The position numbers and the translations under genes were made by a program. Shown in pieces: positions 51,320-62,654 of a DNA stretch of 64,000 nucleotides. The DNA is from Oopsacas minuta. Lineage: Eukaryota > Porifera > Hexactinellida > Lyssacinosida > Leucopsacidae. The stretch spans positions 186,001 through 250,000 of the forward strand of contig JAKMXF010000318.1 in NCBI GenBank assembly GCA_024704765.1, read 5' to 3'. The notes under the pieces were generated by a model, which did no database searches, was not told where the DNA came from, and saw only the letters and a list, made by a program, of their open reading frames with translations. How positions within the stretch are numbered: position 1 is the stretch's first letter; each line of letters starts with the position of its first letter.

Positions 51320-53150
51320 ATGTAAATTCATATATGGTGAATAATTATTTTTATTCAGAAATAATTATGAAAGTGTATGTCTAACAAAATTGAAATAATT
51401 TAAAGCAGAACTAAAAGGAACTAAAAGCATTTGATTGTATTTATTCGTAAACTTTCAATTTAACATTCATCAATTCTGTAATTCTGAGGTAATTATATAA
51501 TATTGAAATTGAAATTTCAACAATTCTAAGATTTTTTAAATAATTTTTTCCCAAAATACAATTATGTTTTTACCATTAAAATCAGCATTAATGTGCAAGT
51601 AGCAATAACATTGGCAATGATTTGTATACTTCCATAAATACACATGTTACATCGCGCTATAATGAGATAATATACGTAGGATTTACTAATTAATTAATTA
51701 TACAAATATTACCCTAAAATTGTTTAACAAGGCTAAATTATAAAATTGCTAGATTTCACTCATTTCCGTAAGAATGACAATATATGTAATGAGCATCTTA
51801 ACCGCCAAAACAACTTAACCTCATTACCAACTCTTGATAAGATTCTATTGTAATTTCATTGACCTTATGCTGTTACACGTTCTGAGAAGGTTTAATACAC
51901 TTGGTTTCTTTATCTATCGTTAGCTTCTATTTGCATTATTTAATAAGAATTATTCCATAAGAGTGATAACATTTTGGCTGTTCGTTATTATATCCATTAT
52001 AGATATTGCTTGAGTATTTAATCAAATATTTATTATGATTATTTCAAATCTTGGGGGAATAATTGCGACTAATCACTTGCTATATTTTTGCCATTGAATG
52101 TTTGAGATGATCAGACACAAGCCGCGCTTTTACCGTCAGTAGTGCTTAGATTAAACTGAATCCTTATATCTCTTAATATCACATCAATTTCACTCTAAAG
52201 CTTCGATAAATTGTCAGCTTTACGGACGGCTACACGAATGGAAACATGTATTATGAGATACCTTATATTTTGATAAGAATAAGCTCCTAATTTCACCATT
52301 CTATTCTGAATTAGGGAAGCATTGTAATGAAGATATTCATATTCGACGAACCACAATAGGAGTTTATGTGTAATTTTATGGTTTAAAGTACATGCTTTGG
52401 AGTTTTGGAAATAACAATAGTTAAATTCAACAATTGGATACCAATAAAGCTGAATAAAATCCTATTGTTAAGTAGAATAGTGTGTATTGTCTTTTCACAC
52501 ATGATAAGATCTTCATGTTTATCAATATATACCTGCGTATTTTGTTATAACAGCTATTTATATGTAGCGTGCGTTACATTAGTGTTGCATAATAATAATA
52601 CTCAGCAAAAATGCAAAATTGAATATTTTGTTATGAAAATAGTCGTCGCTAGTCTACCAGTATTACTTTCATTGCAATCACTAGATTGCTATTTCTACCG
52701 TGTTCGTAATATCTATTGTATATTAAAACTTATTGGGTACAGTTTGTCTTTGGGGATCAGATGTGTATAAGAGACAGTCTAGAATTTTACGTCATATTAT
52801 TTTCTTGAAATATTAATATTATCAATTCTAACCTTACCATCTGCTTAACATTATTATGTGTTGCTAAGTAAAATTACGGACTCATTAGTTCAAGTTTCAT
52901 CTGCCATTTGTATTATTTTATCAATTTATCTCAGTTGTTACTTATAACCTTCTAGCCACAAATTACATATTTCAAATTGAGCTGGAATTTGATCAAACAC
53001 TTACACTACTGAGATACCACTATACTGATTTGCACTTAGTAGTATTGCATTGTCTACTATTGCTCCACACGTATAAATACTGTGAGGTTAAGTTGTAATA
53101 TTAACTGACAATATATACAACGAACTAACCAATTAAATTACATAGCAAAA
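51320..53150. other. Gene-poor AT-rich stretch, 1.8 kb
   Basis: No supported gene. A 121-residue frame at 52405-52770 is not credible, as it runs through the Tn5 mosaic end. AT-rich with homopolymer-like runs. Confidence 0.55.
52759..52777 (+). other. Tn5 mosaic end (Nextera library adapter) inside the assembly
   Basis: Reads AGATGTGTATAAGAGACAG, exactly the 19-bp hyperactive Tn5 mosaic end used in tagmentation libraries. Neither of the usual adapter extensions flanks it. A chance 19-bp match in 64 kb is of order one in a million, so this is probably a contaminated read end or a false join. Confidence 0.95.
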
Positions 53151-54074
53151 ATGCATTCACCAAGCGGAAGTCAAGCTCGTATTTCACAATTGATTCGTGA
53201 AGAGAGGACAAGTGATCCCGACGCAGATCAGAATTTACATGTCATGCATCTGGCGTCATTATGTGAGACCTTTGATTTGGGGGAAGGGTCGCTAAATCGA
53301 ATTCGTATTGATTCAGAAGAAACTGCATCCATAGATTCCTCAAATCCCGGATCGCCATCTTCTCCAAATCCATTCAAATCTCGTCCTTCTAACATTTATA
53401 TTCACATCCCGAAATCTAATTTACGACACACTCCTTTGCAAAGAACTTCATGTATACCTGACCGGAAACGAAAGAGTGAGAATCTTTATGAGGAAGATTT
53501 GGACAGAATCTCAGCCCTTAGAGGAATCACAAGATCAATATCTCCCTGTCATTTATCACCACGTAGTCTGAGTCCAATGGGGGAGTGTAGGAGTGCACCT
53601 CAATCTCCTCTTTGTCGATCAGCAAATTGGTATCCATCACCAAGTTGTAGTTCACTCAAACGGCCACAAAGCACTAAATCTATAACTGAGAGAGAGTCTT
53701 TATCAGGATCAAATATATCTATATCTAGTCCATCTCCTTACAATTCTACGGAAAACCTAATTCAACCAGCCAAACTAATAATCCCATCACATTATCAAAC
53801 AGAAAGTACCTCCATTTCATCGGGTAGTCCCAACACATTTACTCCATCAACTAACGATACATTTGTTTATCCAGATAGACCATTGCCTGAAGAATCAAAA
53901 GAAATTCCAGCAATTACATATGAACCTCGAACTTTACGTAACAGGAAAAGACTTGAGAGATTTCCAAAACACAAATATATTCGAATGAGAGGTTCGCAAA
54001 CTGTAAATCTTGAATCAAATCCCTCAATCGAAACAACACAATATACTCCTATAAAGAAGCGGAAACTTGAATAG
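53151..54074 (+). CDS. Ser/Pro-rich nuclear-type protein, not recognised
   Basis: A 307-residue intronless frame, mostly disordered. The N terminus (ISQLIREERTSDPDADQNLH, ASLCETFDLGEG) may form short helices. The middle is full of SP pairs (SISPCHLSPRSLSPMGE, APQSPLC, YPSPSCSSLKRP), suggesting proline-directed kinase sites. The C-terminal part is basic (RTLRNRKRLERFPKHKYIRM) and ends PIKKRKLE, which looks like a nuclear localisation signal. Codon use and absence of stops over 924 nt support a real gene. It stands alone between gene-poor stretches of 1.8 and 4.3 kb, unlike its neighbours, which suggests elaborate regulation. I do not recognise the family. Confidence 0.72.
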   Translation: MHSPSGSQARISQLIREERTSDPDADQNLHVMHLASLCETFDLGEGSLNRIRIDSEETASIDSSNPGSPSSPNPFKSRPSNIYIHIPKSNLRHTPLQRTSCIPDRKRKSENLYEEDLDRISALRGITRSISPCHLSPRSLSPMGECRSAPQSPLCRSANWYPSPSCSSLKRPQSTKSITERESLSGSNISISSPSPYNSTENLIQPAKLIIPSHYQTESTSISSGSPNTFTPSTNDTFVYPDRPLPEESKEIPAITYEPRTLRNRKRLERFPKHKYIRMRGSQTVNLESNPSIETTQYTPIKKRKLE

Positions 54075-57000
54075 GAAAGACAAATTTTATATGTCTCAGA
54101 AATCGAGTTTTATCTTCATAGTTTCTACCAATGAATATGTATAATATATTCTTATCGCTATAGGGCACAGTTACAATCCTATTCACTTATTTGAATTAAA
54201 CGAACTCTGTTCTTATTGTATAATTTTGGAGTTAGTGCAGAATGGTATTGAGCTGTTGGTTACATTTTCCTCATCAAATTCATCCAAATAAGTAAATTTG
54301 CATTATTTTAGTGACAACAATGTTTAACATTGTGATACGTTGTTGATATCCTCAAAGATAGGAGAGCTGTCTTTACCATAGATTTCATTTTCTTCCCAAC
54401 TACGTGCACTTTTAATTTTGTTGTCTTCCACATATGATTGCGCAATGTTATTGTTTAGTTTTCAAATGAATATTAATTGAAGTTATATATTACTCTAATT
54501 ACTAAAAACAATAGCCAGGTTTACATCGCTTGTTGAGCTAATGAGAATTCATCTACGTGATCAATGAATATTTCTCTTTGACTACCGTAGACAATAATAT
54601 TAATTCTTTGAAAGAGTGCAAAAATTCATTAATCCGTTTAACATCCACCTGAACTTATCTATATTCATCTTGAATACCTCAATTATTCAATTTACCTTAG
54701 TATTAACCATATGGGAATGATTTAAGTCAATTTTAATCCTCACTGATCTTGCAATGAGATATTTTATTGGAATTATTCGTGCGGAAAATTGAGCTATTGC
54801 TATTGTCACAACTTTTGTCTTAATTAATGCTGCATTAATAAGCATTATCTAATGCAAATAGCAATTGTAGCATCAAATCTGGTGGAGAGGACAATTTGTA
54901 CGAAGCTGCATAGAAATATCGATAATTAAAATGAATATACGTAATATTGATTCCTTAGACTATTCTTTGTTCACCTCCGTCAACTAATTGAGAGTTCACT
55001 CCATAAATATATTTCTTCCGTATTTGTTAAGTCAATGTAGTATCTAATCAAATTTCTCTTTATTTGTTACTAAATAATACATTACTTGAAATATTAATTA
55101 GCTTAAATAATGCAAGTTATATCATAATTTGTGAAGTGTTTGTAACAGACAGTTTCTGTATTATTTCAGTATCAACCTCACTCTTTATCGTTTATCTGGG
55201 TTACAGTGTATGTATGCTGTAGGCAATATGTTGCTATTATTGGGAGTTTAAGAGTAAATTATGATGGTGTTTCGCATCTGATGAAAATTGACTTTTTGAT
55301 CAATTGCAACAAGTTTTGAACTAATGTATTCACTAGCATAGTTCCATTTCCCTAATTAGCATAATTAACCTTTACGATATACTTTAGATAATCTATTGAC
55401 TTGGTATCATGTTTGTTATCGGAAACCTCAATAATACATTGTAAAATGATGTCTCATTCATATATTATGTGGGATAGGGTATTGGTTATACAACTACCAG
55501 TCAGCTGTTGAGGTTACGCAAACATCAAGTTCATAGTATATTCATTATGGGACTTCTTATCCCAATAATACAGGGAAATATTTACCATCCAATAATATGT
55601 AATTCAACTGTTTATTTGTTTTTAAGCAAATAAAGTTTATTTTTCAAACCACCATGCAAAGATACCCTACTATAATTCTTTTGCGTATTCATTATAACTT
55701 GTTTTGTATAATCGGGATGTGCTGTAAATCAATGTGTTTATGTATTATCAGTATTTGCATACACAGTATTTTCCAGTTGAATGATAATGCTGAGTTGCTT
55801 ACATCATATAAATATATATGATCTATTGAATAGTAGATTTATGAACTTCTTGAGAATATTTTTTGTGAAAATCCTCTATTTCAGCTTTTTTGGTAATTTA
55901 TTTGTAATAATATCCAAGATTATTTCCTTATAAGTTATAAAGTTTATCAGCTGTAATAAAATTATTAAATTAATACATACGTCATACTGTATTTCTGCGA
56001 CACATAATCTCTTATTACAACCTAAAATACGCTTACAATAATTATAACTATAATAACCTTAATGAATTTTTTCACTGGCAGTATACTGGAAGTTGATAAA
56101 ATATCGATACGCTGTATATTGCAGAACTTTCCTATCTAATCGATACCACATTATGACTTAATAGTGAATGATTGGAATCTAGGAATTGGGAACACAGTTG
56201 AAATCAGTAATAGGAATTTATTATGTCTTGTAGATGTCTCTCTTTTCAGGCGTAGAACAATCCTTTTAGATAGGACGATTATCAAAAATATCTTGAGATT
56301 TATTTTACTCAGTAAACTAATGTTAATCACTCAATGATATCTTTCCAATAGGACTTTTACATAATTTCTATATACATTCAAATAGTATTATCCAGGTTAA
56401 TCCCTGCAATATTTAATATAGATTACTCAATCTACTCTAGCAGTGTGTTCTAATCGTCCCGTATTTCAATATTATTTTTCCCTCTTTCAATTTCCATACT
56501 ATATCATACAACATATGATTATTCTAATATGCTGATTTACAGAATTAAGTTATACCCTGTATATCCAGATAGGTATATAGTACAACTTTCAAAGCAGTAC
56601 ATAACAACACATGATTATACTTCTATAGGAAAGGTTGCATAAAATATCCAGTAAATTGGTTCATAAATCATATAGTTTTAATGGAATTCGTTCTGTATTA
56701 TGACTGAATCACCCTTCCTGTAAGTTTGCCCTGAGGCCCATTCTTGCGTATAATATTGTCATATGATGCTATTGAATAACATTGAATAGTGTAAAACAAG
56801 GCATTAATATAGATAGGATAATTAAGAGTAATTCAATATATTGTCTGGTGAAGTATTTGATAGCTTTGCCAATGTTTGTGTTTGCCTCTTATGGATTATT
56901 GTCCAGATTCGTGTAGAGTGATAAGATTGTATTTCATCGCTAGTGAGTCTTTTGGACCGAAAATACTGTTTCGGGAATAATTGCATTATATCAATATTCC

Positions 57001-58386
57001 AATATTATTCAGCAATTTTCGTGATAAATATTTAATTATAACAGACAGTAGGATGCAATATTTTTAGTATTATTTATAACAAATGATTTGGTAATTTATC
57101 TTTAAAATTCTTTAAATAATTTCCAAATTGGTAAAGTAATTCTCTTCATTTAATAATAATAAACCTGCAAATATTTATGGGTTGAACTTTGTGGGATGAT
57201 AAATTCTAACTTAACTTTTAAGGTTTTTTGTATAATCCTTCGGATCTGTAAACATATTTGCTCAGCATACTCCGTAATATAATCGTCCCGAACTAAGAAA
57301 CCAACGTATAGCTACGCTATGATTTAATAGGAAGGGGCTGTCACTGTTCTTATCTCAAACTTTATTAAATTAATCTAGTTTTGCTGGATAATAATGTAAT
57401 GTCCTTCATTGTAATTATAGGATTGTTGATAGACAAAATAATTATATGAGGATTATCTCTACCAAAATCTATGCTACTAGTAATTATATTAATAAATGCG
57501 TGATAATTTGTCTAGGAGAATTGGAATAGTTATTTTTGTTGTTGCTTCTTTATACAGAAATTATCGACTTTTTGTGTGTTATATTGGAAACTTTAAAATG
57601 TAACAGGCAATATAAGTATTCAAATGTTTGCTACTAGACATAAGTAAATAGGAATCAAGGGTATTTGCACTTTTTTGGGTGAAGAACTTGAGAATCACAA
57701 CATATTGAAGGCTAAGTCACGTCGAAGTTTCTGCCATTCAGGGCTTCAAATTTGTATTAATTAAAATGACGATAAATGGATGATTTTACAGCAATCTCGT
57801 ATTCACTGATGAATTCCACTCAACCATGTTCTAAAACCATACGTATCTCAGGTTATAAGAAATACCCATCACTTTATAATTATTAGATTAAGATATCATA
57901 ATTCTGTAAAGATTAACAAATCGTTTTTAGACTTATCAGATTATTAATTAAACACAATTGAAAATGATCCTGTTAGAAGCAAATACGTAGTCACTTTTCG
58001 GTTTGTCGAGTAGTTGTGTATTACCTGCCTACTGCATTGCTGTTGGTTAACAATTATGTAAATGTATTATTCAAAGGATTTATACGTCTTTCTAATTAAA
58101 TTTTCGATTCATTCATTATTCTGTTGTTATGATTTTAAAATGAAGTTGATATCCTTGAATACACATTGAATGAATGTTTTACACATTTGTACGGACATTT
58201 GTTCCTTGTACACAAATCTACACAGATTGATTTATCTTACAGATTAAAAGAACTCAGTTTACTTTGAAATTAATAAGTAGAATTCTAGATATCCTAAATA
58301 TCCACTAATTTGTAATTTTATCAATTAATGGTTAGGAATATTATGATTTCTAATTATTCAGCGAATTTATTGCTTAGAAATATAGC
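54075..58386. other. Gene desert, 4.3 kb, no ORF seen
   Basis: The longest gene-free stretch in the window, very AT-rich. No open frame of note, tRNA-like cloverleaf, MITE end or tandem array was recognised on either strand. Might hold enhancers of the 53151 gene or an unspliced non-coding RNA; nothing in the sequence shows it. Confidence 0.6.
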
Positions 58387-59520
58387 ATGGACGGGTTCGG
58401 GTTTATCGCTAACCAGCCAATCGTGATTGACAATGGTAGTGGTATCATAAAAGCCGGTTTCGCGGGGGAAGATCAGCCGAAATTCCGGTTTTGTAATTAT
58501 ATCGGTTTCCCGAAACATGTGCGAGTTATGGCAGGAGGCTTGGAGGGAGAGAGCTTCATTGGACCCAAGGCAGAAGAACATAGGGGATTATTGAGTATAA
58601 AATATCCGATGGAACATGGTATCGTGAAGGATTGGAGAGCTATGGAACAGGTTTGGCAGTATTTATACTCTAAGGAACAGCTACAGACAACACCAGAGGA
58701 TCATCCTGTTCTCCTAACCGAAGCACCACTCAATCCAACTGCTAACCGCATGCAAGCAGTTGATTTCTTCTTTGAAACTCTCAATGTTCCTGCTCTATAC
58801 ATTTCTATGCAGGCTGTATTGAGTTTATACGCTACTGGTAGAACTACTGGGGTAGTACTTGATTCTGGGGATGGAGTTACTCACTCTGTGCCGGTATATG
58901 AGGGGTTTGCTCTGACTAACTCTATTTCACGTTCTGACATAGCTGGTAGAGATATCACTGGATTTCTACAATCTTTACTCCGTAAAGAAGGCCATATTTT
59001 CAAAACTACTTCTGAGTTTGAAGTAGTAAAAACTATCAAAGAGAATGCTTGTTTTATTTCACTGAATGTTCAGAAGGAAGAACAGCTCTTTGCTAACAAA
59101 GGAGGAGAGTATGTGTTACCAGACGGTACCAATATTATGATAGGCAGGGCTAGATTCCGAGCCCCTGAATTGCTATTTCATCCTTATCTTATCGGAGAAG
59201 AGACAGAGGGAATACACTCTGTACTAAGCAATAGTATACGTAAATCTGATCTGGATATACGTAAGGTACTGTATACCAATATTGTACTATCTGGAGGGTC
59301 TACTCTATTCAAGGGATTTGGAGATAGATTGTTAGCTGAGATGAAAGAGATTTCACCCAAAGAAATAAAAATACGAATATCCGCACCAGCAGAGAGACTA
59401 TACTCCACCTGGATGGGAGGATCTATTCTAGCATCGCTGGAAGCTTTCAAAAGGATCTGGATAACTAAGAAAGAGTATTCAGAAGAAGGATATAAAGTTG
59501 TGGAGAGGAAGACGGTGTGA
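58387..59520 (+). CDS. ACTR1: Actin-related protein 1 (centractin), dynactin filament
   Basis: A 377-residue intronless protein, one more than human ARP1 (376). ARP1 forms the short filament of dynactin that carries cargo for dynein. Conserved: [15 protein letters not shown] (phosphate loop), [20 protein letters not shown] (ARP1 rather than actin), [50 protein letters not shown] and the C terminus [15 protein letters not shown]. The N terminus [11 protein letters not shown] aligns with ARP1 without gaps. Confidence 0.97.
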   Translation: MDGFGFIANQPIVIDNGSGIIKAGFAGEDQPKFRFCNYIGFPKHVRVMAGGLEGESFIGPKAEEHRGLLSIKYPMEHGIVKDWRAMEQVWQYLYSKEQLQTTPEDHPVLLTEAPLNPTANRMQAVDFFFETLNVPALYISMQAVLSLYATGRTTGVVLDSGDGVTHSVPVYEGFALTNSISRSDIAGRDITGFLQSLLRKEGHIFKTTSEFEVVKTIKENACFISLNVQKEEQLFANKGGEYVLPDGTNIMIGRARFRAPELLFHPYLIGEETEGIHSVLSNSIRKSDLDIRKVLYTNIVLSGGSTLFKGFGDRLLAEMKEISPKEIKIRISAPAERLYSTWMGGSILASLEAFKRIWITKKEYSEEGYKVVERKTV

Positions 59521-60100
59521 TTGTTGTTATAATTGTTTATGGCAATTATTAGATTATTTATATATATATATCTAGTTAATAGTATACATTAGTTAATCCG
59601 AATCTCGCTTATCCGCACCCTCGCTAATCTGTACAGGTCCTAAAGGTACTTCAACCTTTGAAAACGATCTAAATTTCAAAGACTTAAGAATTGTATCCAA
59701 TACTACTGCGGACAAACACATAATACTATATTACACATGTTAGCAGCCTTTTCTTAGTTTGTACAGATTTCGAAAAAATGTGCTCCTAAAGTATTGTTTC
59801 AATGTTTTTCAGTAATCTGAAAGAATTACTTTCCAATTGGAACAGTGCAGTGCTTTTTTTCGGATATGCGAGGATTTACTATAATTGGGGATAATTTATA
59901 CTTTTGATAGCGTGGGTTAAGATAAATTACTAGACATTAAATTCTATGATATTAATTATAACCGCTATCTTCTTCCTTGCCTAGAAATTTCTAGATTTTA
60001 ATATATTTAGTCTGAATGATAATTACATCATAATTGGTGTAATAGCATTTTCATTTTATTTATTTCAGATTGATCGAGTAATTAATATTATTCTATAGCT
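59521..60100. other. Intergenic region occupied by a MITE
   Basis: Half of this 580-bp space is the MITE family 2 copy at 59590-59875. No gene seen. Confidence 0.6.
59590..59875. mobile_element. MITE family 2 copy, worn ends
   Basis: Matches the 34929-35174 element: CACCCTCGCTAATCTG-type end (here displaced inward), GAATTGTATCCAATACTACT, TATATTACACATGTTAGC, CCAATTGGAACAGTGC, and GCGAGGATTTACT at the right. Older and longer by insertions. Lies 225 bp upstream of the CH-domain gene. Confidence 0.7.
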
Positions 60101-62292
60101 ATGCTGTTAAGAGCCTCAGCAGCCACTGATCCTATTTACCCATCGGATAAGACTCCAGAGCATGTGCAGACATCTAGACGTAGATTTGTTACGAGTGATA
60201 GTAGAGATATCACTGATAGTAGGGAGGGAGCTACTGTGGCTCCTGATGGTCTCAGATCTATGCACTATTATAAGGTAACCAGCTATTATGTCCATATTTA
60301 CCAACCCCTATTTCCCTAGATTTCTTGTAAACCCTAGAGGATTGTATTGAGCATTATTATATTGTTTAGAACTGGGCTAATGGATTATTGCTATCACAAA
60401 ATAAGGGACATATAGACAGCTTAGTTGAAGCATTCTCAGAAGGGAGGATGGTTCTAATACTCACACAACTAGTAATGGGAGACAAGATATCTGGAGCTAG
60501 AAACGATCCAGCTCTCTTGAAACACAAACTCGCCAACACCCATAAATGTATAGAGATGGTATCTAACCATGGTATTGTATTGGAAGGAGTTACACCAGAG
60601 GAATTGGTGAATGGGAAGAAGATACCTATCAAGATGTTCTGTCAGGCTCTTGAGAAAGAACACAAAAAGCGGTTATCTGGCGGAGTAAGCACATCACATA
60701 CAGGGACTATCATAGTGAATAAGATTAATTCAAGCAACCCACCCACTTCTGTTCCTGATGAGAAACTAGAATATTCTAGAAATATCAACATAAATACAAC
60801 AGATAAGAACCTTAGGTTAGAAGATATAGCTATAGAAACTCCTATACAAACAGAATATCACTTACAAAATGAGGATACATTAGTTGATAATACAAAAGAA
60901 GTTAGCTTACCAACTGAAAACAAAATACAGAATATCTCAGAGAGTGATAAAGTCAAATTGAATAAGAAACCGCATTTAGAAATTCCCTCACATAAAGCTT
61001 CTAACAAATTCCTGCCCAGTCCTCCTAGGAAGCATGTGGATACTGATGAGAGGGAAATTTGCAAATCTAAGAAGAGTGATAATAACACGGAAATTCTACG
61101 AATAAAAGAGACCAAATCTAAGGAAGAGACAATTCAAATTTCTCAGAAGCAATCTCAATTGAAACAGAGAAGATATTCTCCTTTAGACATTACTAAACTA
61201 GCTGGTAAGCTATTTGATGCTTTCAACACTTTCTCAAACAACGATCTTCCAGATTTAGCTGAGGAGACTACTGAAGAGTCTATCAGTATTGCCACTGATG
61301 AAACCATGGATGCAGGGATAATTTCTACACAGCGAAATAAGGATACTTTAGCAAATGAAACAGTTAACAGAGAGAATGTGAAACATATATCTGACGTCAC
61401 GCAGGATTTGACGACTGACAACTTGACAGTACTCCCACCTCTGTCACTGGATGATCTATCACCAGAAGTAGGTGACGAGGCCATTAAGAAAGATACAAAG
61501 CGTATTTTACGTAAAACAAAACGACAAGCCACTTCAATAGACTCTGCTGACGTAATACATGCCCGAAATGAAGATGACGTCACTCAAGAATTAAATCTAG
61601 ATTTAGCTCCGTTACAGAGTGATTTATTGCTAGTGCAAGATTCCGTTAATTCAGATATAAAATCTACTGAAGCAATGGATAGAATACCAGTAACAGCTAA
61701 TACAATAGAATCTAATACAAAGCATCGTAAAAAGGATAAAAATATTACAAAAGAAAATCACCGATTGAAATCTATCGGTGTGACAGAAGCACACTCAGTT
61801 GAAGACATGTGGTCAGAATTACAGAGACTGAAAACCACTGTACGTACACACCATGCTATAGCTTCTAGATTTGCACAAGACTATCCAGTCATGCGTAGAT
61901 GCTTTGAATCCCAGAATCAAACAGTGCGTAAATTAGAGCGTGTACAGCATACACGTAGTCGTAATATTGAAAAAGAGCTACAGGATAAACTGGCTCTTAT
62001 GGAAGGATATTTAGTGCAGACTATGAGAGAGAATGCTGACCTTAGAAGCAAGGTTTGGGGGCTGACTACTCGACTCACTCAGCTTGAGAAATCTGGTTCG
62101 TCTAGGCCTAGCTCAATACTCAGTTTATCTGAAGTACAACATAAGGAACATCCTAGAATTCAAGATATTTCAAAGATTAAACGCTCACTGAAACTAAAGA
62201 AATTCTTTGGAGAAGAACCTCCCCCTTTGTTAGAAGAGATTCCTACCTCTTTTACACACGATACCTCTCGAGAAGATGATGAGGTTGTATAA
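60101..62292 (+). CDS. Calponin-homology domain protein with C-terminal coiled coil
   Basis: Two exons (60101-60274, 60370-62292) join in frame at YYK|NWANG, giving 698 residues. A single CH domain spans about 58-165 (NWANGLLLSQN, LVEAFSEGRMVLILTQLVMG, GIVLEGVTPEELVNGKKIPI). Next is a long Lys/Glu/Ser/Thr-rich disordered region, then a coiled coil (about 530-640: VEDMWSELQRLKTTVRTHHA ... LALMEGYLVQTMRENADLRS). The single CH with D-G/E-G-R and Gly-Val-x-x-x-G-V spacing resembles neuron navigators and dixin more than tandem actin-binding CH domains; no DIX or AAA domain is present. A cytoskeletal linker role is inferred. The first exon start is plausible but not secured by homology. Confidence 0.8.
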
Positions 62293-62654
62293 GTTAATTG
62301 ACTCCACCCCAAATGTACTCTTACTGATTGCTTTCATTGTGGCATCATAATATTGATATTTTTACATTCATATCCCTGTATTTATCTCGGTTTAATTTCT
62401 GTATCTTCTGTCAATAGAGATACTAGACTACTGTACGTGACTCTAACCTATATTTTATGTTCTTATATACAGTTAACTCCCGCGATAAGTACTTCGAATT
62501 CGATAAAACCGATGAAGTTTATCTTACTTTGGCGGTTTGGGAACATATTTGTACAATTCAGACTTTGATATAAACCAGTATTTCAATATAATGGGAGTTG
62601 ACTGTACTTTTATTTCTCGATTAATAAATTCCTAATACATTTATTGGTGTCTAG
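62293..62654. other. Intergenic region with MITE upstream of CHD1L
   Basis: 362 bp. The MITE family 1 copy at 62471-62604 is the only element seen. Confidence 0.6.
62471..62604. mobile_element. MITE family 1, best-preserved copy, TA-flanked
   Basis: 134 bp: left end CAGTTAACTCCCG, right end GGGAGTTGACTG, TA duplication at 62469-62470 and 62605-62606. The core has GGCGGTTTGGGAACATATTT and GACTTTGATATAAACC. Ends 50 bp before the CHD1L ATG. Confidence 0.9.

Noticed and set aside
52405-52770. 121-residue frame in the gene-poor stretch
   Set aside because: Contains the Tn5 mosaic end at its 3' part, and its residues show no family pattern.
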